DNA from: Saposhnikovia divaricata
Taxonomy: Eukaryota > Streptophyta > Magnoliopsida > Apiales > Apiaceae
Length of the DNA: 64,000 nt
Assembly (NCBI GenBank): GCA_036435485.1
Contig: CM071598.1
Span: 123,754,148 to 123,818,147 of the forward strand
Direction: 5' to 3'
Shown here: piece after piece, positions 1 through 11,593 of the stretch
Position numbering within the stretch: the first letter of the stretch is position 1
Layout: every line of letters starts with the position of its first letter
Translations under genes and position numbers: made by a program
The notes under the pieces: model-generated
What the model saw: only the letters and a program-made list of their open reading frames with translations
What the model was told of the DNA's origin: nothing
The model's database searches: none

Positions 1-242
1 TAATTCTTAATAAATCCTTTAATACTCTAATCATTCTCAAATCCCAAGTTTTATAAATATTACTAACAATAAGACTCTTGCCTTCACAATCTTCCTTTTT
101 ATATTACATAATAGATGCAACAACGCAGTTTCTCAGACAATCAATTCTATTAATCAACAGGGATGACTAGAAAGGTTCCATAACGACAATGTCACAAGAT
201 ATTAAATAAAAGGAAATATTACCAAAAATTAGGGTTCTTACA
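1..242 (-). repeat. 3' LTR (partial) of the Tekay-like element
   Basis: This matches 9798-10039 base for base as far as I can read and ends with CA on the plus strand, directly beside a polypurine tract. On the minus strand it begins TGTAAGAACCC, like the solo LTR at 56989. The rest lies to the left of the window. Confidence 0.9.
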
Positions 243-262
243 GCCTCCCCTCCTTAAAAGGA
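243..262 (-). promoter_or_regulatory. Polypurine tract of the Tekay-like element
   Basis: On the minus strand the bases just before the 3' LTR read AAGGAGGGGAGGC, a purine run touching the LTR start. This is where plus-strand DNA synthesis is primed in LTR retrotransposons. Confidence 0.8.
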
Positions 263-275
263 TTCCGTCCCGGAA

Positions 276-1187
276 TCAGGTTGAAAACAGTTGGGGGTGC
301 TTTTCACGCATCGCGCTTTCTAGTTCCCATGTTGATTCTTCGACATTCTGATTCCTCCACAAAACTCTCACTAACTTGACAACCTTGTTCCTCAGCACTT
401 GTTCTTTTCTATCCATGATTTCTATGGGTTGCTCGACATATGTTAAGTCTGGTTGCAGATGCAACACATTATGCACTTGCTGCAAGCTCGGGGGTAAAGC
501 CAATTCATAGCCTAACTTTCCAACTCGTCTCAAGATCTCAAAAGGTCCAATAAATCTTGGGCTTAGTTTCCCTTTCTTACCAAATCTCATCAATCCTTTC
601 CACGGTGATACCTTCAACATCACAAACTCTCCTACCTCATATTCTTTGTCCTTGCGGGTCTGGTCCGCATACTTCTTCTGTCTGTCCTGGGCTGCTACCA
701 GCCGTCCTCTTTTGAGTTCGATAGTTTCTCTTGTCTGTTGGACCAGTTCAGGTCCTAAAATCTTCCGCTCTCCAACCTCTTCCCAAAACAAGGGAGACCG
801 ACATCTTCGTCCGTACAAAGCTTCATATGGGGGCATGCCTATACTCGCATGGTAACTGTTGTTGTAGGAAAATTCGATCAATGGCAAGTGGTCATCCCAA
901 CTTCCCTTAATATCAATGGCACATACTCTCAACATGTCCTCTATGGTCTGGATGGTTCTCTCGCTCTGTCCGTCTGATTGGGGGTGGTATGCCGTACTCA
1001 TGTTTAGCTTGGTCCCCACACAATCCTGAAAACTCCTCCAGAACCTGGAGTTGAACCTTGGGTCTCTCCCAGATACAATGCTCGCAGGAACCCCATCCCT
1101 TACCACGATCTCCTTAGATATCTCATAAAATTTGACCATTCGAAGTAATGGGTCTCGAAGAAAATAGCTAATGACTTTTACATACAC
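276..1187 (-). pseudogene. Integrase C-terminal half plus chromodomain (chromovirus pol remnant)
   Basis: This is an open frame of 303 codons. Residues 30-125 are the end of the integrase catalytic core (HPQ-DGQSERTIQ block, then YNNSYHASIG and YGRRCRSPL, typical of plant Ty3/gypsy). Residues 180-240 are the integrase tail with the GPF/Y-like block FIGPFEILRRVG. Residues 258-300 are a chromodomain (LVRVLWRNQNVEESTWE), which in this family targets insertion to modified chromatin. The core lacks its first half. The second catalytic aspartate, usually SDRD, reads SGRD at residue 40, while the glutamate (E76) is present at the right spacing. It is therefore catalytically dead as well as truncated. 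Homology stops near position 1170, at a rearrangement junction. Confidence 0.9.
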
Positions 1188-1362
1188 TCGTCTGTACCGT
1201 AAAGACGCAATATCGATTCGAAATCTTCATTTAATAATTCGTACATATCGTGATTGCAAAAATTTCTCATCCACCTATAAAATTACTATTCGTCCAGGTT
1301 TCGAATACTCCCGAAAGTTGGGGTTAATGCAGTCTCCTCTCCTTAAAGGATTCTATCTTAAG
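1185..1362 (-). other. Second polypurine tract and LTR start: recombination junction
   Basis: On the minus strand positions 1362-1341 read GAATCCTTTAAGGAGAGGAG, close to the real tract at 243-262 with its flank (GAATCCTTTTAAGGAGGGGAG). It is followed by TGCATTAACCCCAAC, which resembles a chromovirus LTR start. About 150 bases later the sequence changes to integrase code. I read this as the end of one element's interior plus the first bases of its LTR, fused to the integrase of another element. Confidence 0.55.
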
Positions 1363-4300
1363 AACCTAAGGATAATAGTTGTGGATACAATTCCAACCTT
1401 ACCTTTTCCAACCCTCAGGTTGACACTTCAACCCTATTGTTCTCTCCCTTCGTCTCACCAACGCTTTAATGTTGTTCCTCAACGCATATTCTCCTCGACC
1501 TGTATTCCTTATCGGTTGTTCTATGATTAAAAATTTCTATCCCACTACTTACACGTTCCTCTTCTACCTTGCTCATAGTATCCATGTTGAGTCCTTGTAT
1601 CGTTGGCCCGTGAATGCTTTGTGGTCGTGTTTTGTAATCTGAGACAACGTCAATACGCACGGTATTCCTCATATTCCTTCGCTTGATTAGCAGGCATGTG
1701 TTGCCTCCCGTCAGCCGTTACCACTTGCTATGGATACTGTATAGTCTTCGGTATACGTCAAACCAGTTCAGCTACTATGTCCCTCGTTCCTTGACTTCTT
1801 CGTAACGCAAGAGAAACGAAACTTCTTGCGCAGCACGCTCCACATGAGACGTCCTTACATTCGCATGGCGATGATCGTGATAACAACATTCATTTCATGG
1901 ATAAGTTTTTATTCTCGACTGCCCCGTGAAGCCGAAGGCACGACACTAAATATAAATTCGATCGTCTGGACAATTCTTCTTCCCTGTTCGTCAGCCACAG
2001 ATCAAATTAGTATATACGCTCAATCTCTTTGTTAGATATACTTGAAAGCACCTTCAATATTCGAAGTTTAACCTTAAGTCTTTATCTGACGTAATCGCTG
2101 CAGAAGTTTTATATTGCACCACCATCTCATCCATATATAAATCGATGATCTTCTAAATGGAAAGTCTCTCGTATGTAAATCACTTGGTCCAACAATTATA
2201 AATCAACTAGGGCCATCTCTTGGCTCGGTCTTTGGCGACCTACTTATGAAATTCTTTATAATTCTGTCCACGTTCAAGATTTTCTACAGGCGGAATTAAT
2301 CTACTAGATCTCTATCATTCTGCTCTTGGCATGTCGCGTTTGTACTTAATAGTTTGCCAATACCATTCTTCATATCCGTTTGCCAAACATTCTCTTAATT
2401 CTCTATACATCTTAGTCCTTCCCCATAATTTAGTCACTTTCCTCTAACATTATTCTTTATTGTATATACTCTATTTTCTTGGTCAATATTGACTGAATTC
2501 CAGTTTCGAATAATCCCTTCTATAGGTATCGGCCACCACACTGGCCTTTCCTGGGAAATAACAAATTTCTCCATTATACTCCCTGCTCCCTTTCGTCACC
2601 TTCTCTTTCTTATGTTTAGTTCTAATATGAAGATATACTTATGGCACTTGTGGAAAACTTTCACACTTTTCTCATAAAGTTAACGTCTCAGTTTTTTGCG
2701 TGAACGCTATCATGACAAATCCCCGACTCATGGTTAGTATATCCTATCCCGTAACCTTTATGTTGTTTAGAAGTATAGGCTATCATCCTTTTTCTACTGC
2801 ATCAGCACACCTCTTAAACTCTTTAAAAGACGCATCATCGTGACTCTCAAAGTCCTCTTTTTATCATCAAGTATAGCTAACAACGAGGTTGTTGCTAATA
2901 TCTCATTTCATCCCAAAACTTTGTTCATTAATCCATAAAGGCTTCTGACTCATTAGTCCATTCAAACGATACTACCACAATTTTATAACGTTTATATAAG
3001 TGTGAAATGCCAACTTTGGCACAGTACAGAGGTCGATCTTGAGTTGGTGAAACCTTCTCTTCAACCTTATCCATGAAAAACAACTACTCATTTTAACTAG
3101 TCAACAATTCCTCCATTTCCGGTAAGGGTATCAGTTCTCGATGGTATATGTAAGATGTCATACGCTCGTCCTCCTTCACAACTGGCGCCAATCAGCCTGA
3201 GGCCTGCATGCGGCTGTGATTCCCAATAAACTTGATTAGGTGGTAATCTCGAAGAGTCATTGGCATATATCCATGCATCCATTTGCTATTAGGGGCCTGT
3301 TAAACTTTATGTCTCTCTATGTGCATCAATCCCTTTAAGCTAAATAAAGCTTCACATTCTTGCCACGATATTTCTTCCTTTCTTGTCCATCTCACTCCCA
3401 GGTAGTTTCCTCTAAGGATATGTTTTACATCGCAATCGATTTGCATTTCTTGGATCAGGAAAAGGCTTGGTAACTCCAGAATTCATTAATATAACATCCT
3501 GACAACGGTTGGTAGGAGCGTGCTCCCAACCACCTCATCATTTCTTATAACTTTCCCCACCCAATATTAAAGGTCTTGTGGTATGCCCTGACATGTTATC
3601 TCTACTTCAATAATTACTCGGCATAATGCTCTAGCTGCACAATTACAACATTTGGTTTTTGATCTCATATTGATGTAACGGTTCACAATTGTACCTCCCG
3701 ATTACCTTAGAGTAATCACTTTGAAAGGAATGGTTTCAAAATAACAAGGTCCAATAGATAATTTCAATAAGAATTCCACATTGGATGTTCCAGGAATGTT
3801 GATGGTTCCAAATACTAGGAGTCCCGATTTTTGGAGATGTAAGGATGGACAGAAAGAATACAACAAGGTTTATTCCTTCCCGTCCTGATAATTCTGTAAT
3901 ATGATACCATAGAGAATGTTGCACAAGAGCAATGATTGTTGGATACAAAAGTCATAAAGACGGTCTTTATACAATTCTTACATCGGGTGGATACTTTTCC
4001 TCCTGAATAATAAGAGGAAATCTAAAGTCGCATTGATGAAGGTCAGCCAATAGATACCAATTCTACTCCATGACAATTAAAGAATGAAGTAGTCTATCAT
4101 TCAAGTAATCAGTGGTTTCAAATGAATTCTCATTGTGTGAATGAAAGAATAAAATATTCAAGTGATATAAAGTCTGATACGAAGATGGGTAGAATTCGAG
4201 TTGATTGGACGACCTCATTTGGTCTCAATCAAGTTATTCGTCAAAACTTTCATCATCATACTTTACCACATGCAAAATGCATTGCGGAATGAATTAAATT

Positions 4301-6360
4301 GGGAGTTGGACCAGTGGAACAATAACTAGTCCTTTTCAAGAAACACTAGCAACTAGCGAGACAAAATTTGCTAGTTCGCCTGTTTGAGACACCACCACTA
4401 GCTAGGACAATTAGCTAGGTGTTCTTCACAACATTACAATTTTGACTAGTTAGAACAATCAACTAGTCATTCATATTGACATATCGACTAGCCGGTTTCA
4501 ATTGGCTAGAACGAAATTTCAACGTCGTAGCCACTGAAGAAACTTTAGGCTACTCGGACAACGAATGGAAATAAGAAGTTATTAAGTTTGAAAAAGAAAA
4601 CTATAAAATCTGAAGAGAATGTTCTAGGTATCGGAACAATCGATAACCTCTCATCAAATATTACTTACCAGCGAAACGGTCCACCCAAGGGTGCCTCCGT
4701 ACACATGCTTTATCAGGTCCTACAGTAGAATTAAATTCAGAATACCAATATCAAAATGATATCCTTACTATGATTTTAATGTACGATGTACATTCTCATC
4801 TTGAATAGAAGAAAAGAATTCATGAAGGATGTCTGGACATTAGATCATCCATGTCCTCAGTAATTTGTTAAGTATTTATGAGCTCAACTGAAGGGTGCAA
4901 GTATGAAAGAAGCAATCAAATATCAATATTCGTTAAGTAATATTCGTCGAATAATTAAGGAAGTATTCGTGGAACATTCCTTGGATAATTGAAAGAAAGT
5001 GTAAATAGGCCTGAGCCGAACAAGATCATCATAAATTTTTGAATAGAATGTTCATGGGTCAAATAAAATTACTTCGGATAAGTCCTGCTTTAGGGAGAGT
5101 ATATCACTGGTTGTTATTCCACAAATTTGAAGTAGAAAGCTAGAAGGATTACCTGATATAAACTAATCGAGGTAACATGGTTAATGAAAAGTTTAAAATG
5201 AAGTAGTGCACCAGCCGGTAGTTACCAAAATAAGTTAATAATCATTCGTGCATCTCATTATCACCACTATGAGGGTAACTCCATCTCTTCGTCTTCGTAA
5301 TACAAGACACCAACTAGTGTGTCTCTCAATCATCATCTTAAAGTCATTTATCGAGTTGGGGTTTCACAAATATATCTGTCATCTCCGTGCTTTATCTTGA
5401 AGACCAAACGTCACATCATTTCGGGGACACCTGCTAAGTCCATAGGGTCCTACTTCGTGCCTTCCGACATGAATCACAAGTGGCCAGTTCCCCCTGGGAA
5501 CAGATCAAAGAGATCTCTCAGGGATCTCAGTGCAGTCCATAGGTTCAGTGGCGGGTGTGTGTATGTGAACATATACCAAAAATATTGAGGTCTACAATAC
5601 ATATATACGTAGCCCCTGATAACATCTCTATCAAAGGATCCCACTCTAGACCCGCTGGTCTCTCTTTTGATAGACTCCGAGATCACTGTATCGCTCGTTG
5701 CAACCATATTCAACTTCTCTTGAGTCCCTTTGTTAATCCTACTTGTTTGTTCTCTAAGTTGAACTACCATGCTCTAGCGTCTGAATCATGCGTGGAATTA
5801 TCTAGCACGCTCGTCTTAGATAACATTCTCGTATAACACATGTAAAATTCGCCATCAAGGGTAATGGAATCCACAACAACATAGTGACCAACCTTCAGGT
5901 AAACCCGTTACTTATCGAAAATCGGATCTTATAACCAAGGTAAAAGACTTTCATTAATCCAAGTACTGAGTACCCTTAATTATGTAGGGAAGTCCAAACT
6001 TCTTGATTCTTAAAATGCCGCCTCCTGACTGTGGAGGAATATGGGCCACAAAATTTATGCCAGCCTAGTTATCCGATCATATTGGCAATATCGCCTCTAC
6101 CTCAACTGCTCTCGAGATTTCGCTCTACTTCCTATATCATTATCTATGATAAGCTATGTATGACTCTCAAACCTCTATTCATCATTCTGAAGGTCTCTAA
6201 GGATTCTATCGACCCTAGTATAATACCTCCAGTGACACTCCAGTCCATTCTACTCACCGGTACCTCTTTCGGTAGTCCAATCATAAGTTAACTCCGATCT
6301 CTTATGTCATTCTCCTACTTAGACTTAACTCTCAACACCCTCGTTTCTGAGTACTATAAC
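1363..6360 (-). other. Uncoded interior of the Tekay-like element
   Basis: These five kilobases sit between the primer-binding site and the inner polypurine tract. All frames have frequent stops. The longest open stretches are under 100 codons and show no zinc knuckle, DTG/DSG, YVDD/FLDD or HHCC motifs. A cluster of CTAG-containing words lies at about 4330-4520. It looks like the filler of a large non-autonomous retrotransposon or badly decayed gag-pol. Confidence 0.5.
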
Positions 6361-6365
6361 CTATT

Positions 6366-6377
6366 GCTCTGATACCA
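6366..6377 (-). promoter_or_regulatory. Primer-binding site (initiator Met tRNA type)
   Basis: The minus strand reads TGGTATCAGAGC, the standard plant site complementary to the 3' end of initiator methionine tRNA. It lies four bases inside the LTR end at 6382. Confidence 0.92.
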
Positions 6378-6381
6378 TTAC

Positions 6382-9300
6382 TGTAACGCCCCCAAATCTG
6401 AGGTCAGAGATTCAGGTCGTCACGTCACCATCCAACCATATCATACCTGTATTAACTTTACAACTCAACAATACATCCATTCAGACCTCAATCTTACACA
6501 CAAGCAAGTTAGAGTCTCAGAAACGATAATCAAAAGTGCCGCCAAATATTACAATTCATTTGTACAAATCAGAGTCTTAGGCAATTCCACTTATACAACT
6601 ATACTTGAAGACAAGTCTTACTATTACAGTTGAAAACCTATCAGACTTACTCTGTAGTATTTATCAGAAACTAGATCATCTCCGGGGTAAATCTTCTACT
6701 CCTCTTCTGCTGTTGCGGAGTTAACCGACCAAATTCTTCTCTTTCTGAAAAGTTTTTATAAAGCAAGAATGAGCTACATAATGCTCAGCAAGTTCACCAT
6801 TTTGTAGAATAATAATGGGGTTTATTTCGAAAACATTCCCAACTATATGGGTATATATCTCGGTTTCAAAACATAATTGGACAATGCATATGTCCGAGTT
6901 TGAATAAAACATCTATACTCACTAAGGAGCTTTAAGAATAACATATGAACCCTTTATAAGGTTCCCATTTAAATATATCTCAAGTTTGAAAATATATACA
7001 TATGAGTATATCATTTTCGGCAAAACACTCTACGATTAACATACTGTACAAGGAATACATCATTGCAAACCTCTTTCCTTCCATTAGCTTAGAAGGTTTC
7101 TCATACAAAAACATTTCATTCTTTGAAACAATTGCAAGAGTGCACTAACACGTTCCAATCTTTATAAAAAAATCTTGCAGTTCTAGATACTGCACGATGT
7201 CAATATTTTCTCATCAAAACCACACTATCTGCAACTTGGCACTTAGGCCCAAGAAGTAGTGTTTGAGTTTTTTTTTTTGCCAAAGTGGAGGATGGGACTT
7301 GAAGAAAACACAAAACCTGACAAGGATTGACGATGATCAGTCGCCACATCCAAGTCCAATAATCCGCGGGTCTTCTCTACCGGTAGAAGGATAGAAACTA
7401 CATCCGTAACTATCCCCGGGTGAAAACTACATCCGTAATCACCCTCGATGAAAACTACATCCGTAATCATCCTTCGGCAACACCTGGGCCGGAATAATAA
7501 TTGATGGACCGCCTGGCTTACGGCCGCTTACACATCCCTGGAATCGTTCGTCAACGGTTCCCACACCTGCCAGAGTCCCTTTTTCTTTTTTCTTTTGAAA
7601 ACTTGATTTTGATTGAAAACAGAGTAATTGAGGTCCGACATCAGTTGACCGATGATTCTTGAAATCATACGAGAAGCAGAACCTGACCGGGGGTTTTCGA
7701 AAATGTTTTGAGTTCGAAAGAGTTCGAGTTTGAAAGTATTAAAATGTATCTTGGATTAACTTTGTCTTTAAATAATGAACAGTAATTAATAATTAATATT
7801 TTAAGATTTAATATTAATAATTAACAAAATAATTATTCGATAAAATAAACTTTTAATCCAAGATAGGGTTTCGAGTATTTACGAAGATACGAAAATAATA
7901 CTTGAGTATACGATACTCCCCGAATGACCCTTCGGGTTTTCGCAACCTAGTTACGATATAATAATATACCGCTCCCCGGTCAATAGTATATACGGACCGC
8001 TACGACCTCTATTGCTAGAGTCGTTGTCCGAAGAAAACATTTCAATCTAAGTTCAAGGGGTACAAACATATATGTACTTATACAATCTCATTTGCATCAA
8101 TACTTTGATAAACATAACATTTGATATAGTTGAAAACTACAAACACAACAGTGAAAGTCCTTGTATATGTATAAGTTTTGAAAAGTAAACTTGCCTTGGT
8201 TTGGTTGGGGTGGTCGAGCGTGCGGATTCGAACGATCTATACATAAGCAATAATCGCTCGTTAGTACCTTAACAATATCTCTTTAATTACGGGGTTTTAA
8301 GGGGGTACGAAATTAACTTAACGACTTCGTCTTATGACTCCCTAGCCCCACTATAGGTCCATGTCATCACTCGATTACGCTCGTCACTTACTCGACTTAA
8401 TTTAGTTACCACGTTCGAATCGTAACCACTAACCCTAGAACCATGTTCCACTAATCGACTTTTTCCATTGCGCGAATTTTACTCTAGCATTTTTATAAAA
8501 TCCAAAAATTCATATTTTGATCCAATTCCTTTTGGGTGGTCTTCACCACTGCATTGCCTACATTCTCAAATTTTTCCATGATCCCACATATATTTTATGG
8601 TGTTTAAACAAGGTTCACAAGGGGGTCACTTCATGCAGTCCATAGTCCAGAAACAAAATTCACTCCTCCGGCCATAACTAAAAATCTACACATCACCTAG
8701 CCATGAGCCTTACATTTCCAGAAACTACATTCAATTATCTTCCCAACAATATATGGTAGGACATCAGGGGACATCATTTGGGGGTTCAAAATCGTGCTAC
8801 AATACAGATCAAAGTTCCTGGACAAAACTCAGCAAGCTAAAACTACTTAGATCAATCATTTTTCATACTCCCATAACATAATCAACACTTAATACACTTA
8901 GATCATGGTTCATAACACTCATGGAGATATATATATTAACCATAGTCATAAAAGTCACAATCTCAACATCAAAACTCAAGATCCATGCTATCCAATTCAT
9001 ATATAACCAAGATTAGTTCTAAAACACATGGATCTACTACCATACTTAATAAACAATACATAACCAAAAGGGTTTATGGTTGTTATACCTTCTTGAGTGG
9101 CTAAAGACCTTGGGTGAGCTTTACAACAACTAGGAACACTTGGATGAGCCCTCACAAACCTTAATCCTTCAAGATCTAAAAGATAACAACCTTGGGTTAC
9201 CACTTCTCCAATCCTTCAACAATTTTTATCTCAAGATTCAATGGATGAAATGCTATGAAATTGATACCACACCTCTATTATAGTGTAAGGAAGCCCTAGG

Positions 9301-10039
9301 ATTTTTGCTTGGAATTGTAGGTGAGGAAAAGATGGAGAGAAAATCTCTCTTCTCCTCCTCTTGTTGTTCGGCCGAGAGCTTCAAAAAAAGGGGGGGGAGA
9401 GTGTTTTCTTTGTGTTTTGTTTTGAAAGGAATAAAATGATATGTATGGTATGTATTATTGTGGGGATTAGATGTGGTTCACATGTTGCCAAGCTAGGGTC
9501 TAGGTTGTCTCCCCATGCCCTATTGTCCCCTAGGTTACAACACCCATCACACATGTCACTATTCACTTCTACTTTATGTTTTCTAGTTTCTTTTCCTAAC
9601 TAGCTAGTTACATGGCACTTGCATGTAATTTCTTTCCTTGTATTATTATTCTCCCACCAATGCTTGTTATTTAATCTTTACCTCGTATCGTATCTTAATT
9701 ATTCTCTTGTAATAATATTTTGTCGCGTAAAGATTTCCCCTATAATTCCTTAAGTACTTATTGTGTAAATTCCTCGAATGTCCATAGTTCCACGTCATAA
9801 TTCTTAATAAATCCTTTAATACTCTAATCATTCTCAAATCCCAAGTTTTATAAATATTACTAACAATAAGACTCTTGCCTTCACAATCTTCCTTTTTATA
9901 TTACATAATAGATGCAACAACGCAGTTTCTCAGACAATCAATTCTATTAATCAACAGGGATGACTAGAAAGGTTCCATAACGACAATGTCACAAGATATT
10001 AAATAAAAGGAAATATTACCAAAAATTAGGGTTCTTACA
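6382..10039 (-). repeat. 5' LTR of the Tekay-like element (3658 bp)
   Basis: On the minus strand it starts TGTAAGAACCC and ends GGGGGCGTTACA, so both ends carry TG/CA and a short inverted repeat. It is bounded on the interior side by the primer-binding site. Apart from a short tandem repeat at 7394-7475 I see no coding potential. Both ends match those of the solo LTR at 56989-61538, so the two belong to related families. Confidence 0.9.
7394..7475. repeat. Three tandem copies of a ~28 bp unit in the LTR
   Basis: The phrase GAAAACTACATCCGTAATCA recurs three times with small changes (first copy GAAACTACATCCGTAACT), each followed by a short C-rich spacer. Confidence 0.8.
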
Positions 10040-10162
10040 TGATCCGAAACCCGACACGAACCCGGTAGGTATGGGTTAGTGTTAAGAAAAATCAATCCGA
10101 AATAACCAGATACAATCTGACCCGACACGAACCCGACCTAGAACCCGAAATTGCCACCCCTA
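10040..10162 (-). mobile_element. hAT transposon terminal fragment
   Basis: Read on the minus strand the right edge begins TAGGGGTGGCAATTTCGGG and continues with repeats of CGGGTTCGTGTCGGG. CAGGGGTGGCAA-type ends followed by such repeats are characteristic of plant hAT elements. The chromovirus LTR abuts it at 10039, so the rest of the hAT element is missing or outside the window. Confidence 0.6.
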
Positions 10163-10271
10163 GCTGGTTGTATGGATTGGTAGTTCAGTTTATGTTGACG
10201 TAAGGCTTAGTAGCCTTATCCTATTAGAACTATGTTTCCTTTTTTTTAATAACGTAGTTGCATATATTAAA
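10163..10271. other. Short unassigned stretch
   Basis: AT-rich sequence between the hAT end and the Helitron. Nothing recognisable. Confidence 0.4.
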
Positions 10272-10663
10272 TCTACTATTATATCCTTATATATAATAAG
10301 CATAAGAGGGATATTATCCAAATTTTTATGCTTATTATATATAATTATATATAAGCTGAATAGGGTATATTTGGTTGGTAGTTTGGTACATTTTTTTGGT
10401 ACACTAAATAGCAATCGTTGAATTTTAAAACAGATTAATGAGAACCGTTGGATGTAATGCTAAAAGAATATTTTTTTTATAATATATAAAATACTCCTAT
10501 AGGTTCAAGGTTCAAATCCCGTCAATAACATATTATTATTAAAAATTTATATCATCTTATAAACTACTCCTAGAAGTTCATTGTTCGATTCCCCTAACAA
10601 CATATTTTAGTTAAAAATTTATATTGTCTATTTTCACCATATTGTTATTAAACATTTATATTA

Positions 10664-10909
10664 CTCCCTCCGTCCCACTTATTGTATCCCATTTTGACTT
10701 TTCAAAGTCAAATTCATCGAAATTTGATTGTAAATTATAATTAATTGTTTTATATTTTTACAAATTTAAAAATCAATTTTAATAATACTTCACAAAAATT
10801 TTCTTATGTCCATTTTTTTTGTAATTTATATGTTTATCAATATTTATTGATTATTAGTCAAAACTCGATCAGTTTGACTTTGAAAAGTCAAAATAGGGAA
10901 CATGGGAAG
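10664..10909. mobile_element. Stowaway MITE (Tc1/mariner type), 246 bp
   Basis: The left end CTCCCTCCGTCCCACTTATT and the mirrored right end (minus strand CTTCCCATGTTCCC) are followed on each side by TTTGACTTTTCAAAGTCAAA, forming long inverted arms. It is flanked by TA on both sides (10662-10663 and 10910-10911), the Stowaway target duplication. Confidence 0.9.
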
Positions 10910-11177
10910 TATATTATAAACTACTCCAAGAATTTCAAAGTTCAATTTCCGTCAACAACATATTAAATTTAAAAGTTATTTATCTATTTTCAATATACAA
11001 GCAAAAAACTATCATTTAGATTAATATCAAATGTGTATTATTATATTTTATTATCTTCTATAATTTATTTTCTTATTAATTAAAAAGCAAATATTAAAAT
11101 TATGAATAATAAAATAAAAATATTAAATATTAAAATAAAAATATTTAAAATCTTCCATGCATCGCACGGGTTACAAG

Positions 11178-11593
11178 GAGAAAATGCCCAAAATGGCACA
11201 AAAATGGGGGTGTAATGTCCAAAATAGCACTTTTTGAGAAGCAGGCCCCGCAGGGGCACATACATCACGTAGATAGAAGTTGCGTTAGGCTGTAACGCAT
11301 GTCAACCATGCGTTACTCGTGTAAATGCGACAACAAAAGTCTGATCTAACGCCTGTAACGCATTCTGTACATGCGTTAAGGGTGTAACGCAAGTGCGTGA
11401 TGCGTTACACCCAAAATGCAAGTGTTGGATGTATTTTTCTTGTTTTTTCAGCTGGGAGGTGTGTAAAATGAACGAGTAACCCCCTAATGCAGGCGCTACT
11501 TACGTGATCAAAGTGCCAGTGCAGGGTACTCTTCCGAGAAAGTGCTATTTTGGGCATTTTTCTCTTAAATTGTGTCATTTTGGCACTTCACCT
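11178..11593. mobile_element. Mutator-type MITE, 416 bp, 9-bp target duplication
   Basis: It is flanked by perfect 9-bp copies of GGTTACAAG (11169-11177 and 11594-11602), the TSD length of Mutator-like elements. The ends are inverted: left GAGAAAATGCCCAAAATGGC, right (minus strand) AGGTGAAGTGCCAAAATGAC, with a second inverted pair built on CCCAAAATAGCACTTT. The middle has many copies of TAACGCAT/ATGCGTTA. It lies between the Helitron hairpin and that Helitron's CTAG end. Confidence 0.85.

Larger units (their letters stand above)
1..10039 (-). mobile_element. Tekay-like chromovirus (Ty3/gypsy), 5' LTR complete, 3' LTR cut by window edge
   Basis: Read on the minus strand the order is 5' LTR (10039-6382), primer-binding site, interior, integrase tail with chromodomain, polypurine tract, and the start of the 3' LTR (242-1). 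The first 242 bases and the last 242 bases of the right LTR look identical by eye, so insertion is recent. A chromodomain after integrase plus LTRs of 3.66 kb fits the Tekay/Del group of chromoviruses (family knowledge). No gag, protease, reverse transcriptase or RNase H can be read, so it cannot be autonomous. The base after the right LTR begins TGATC, the candidate TSD, but the other flank is outside the window. Confidence 0.85.

Noticed and set aside
5319..5836. Overlapping open frames of 89-98 codons in the chromovirus interior
   Set aside because: They overlap on both strands, lack motifs, and sit in a stretch full of stops.
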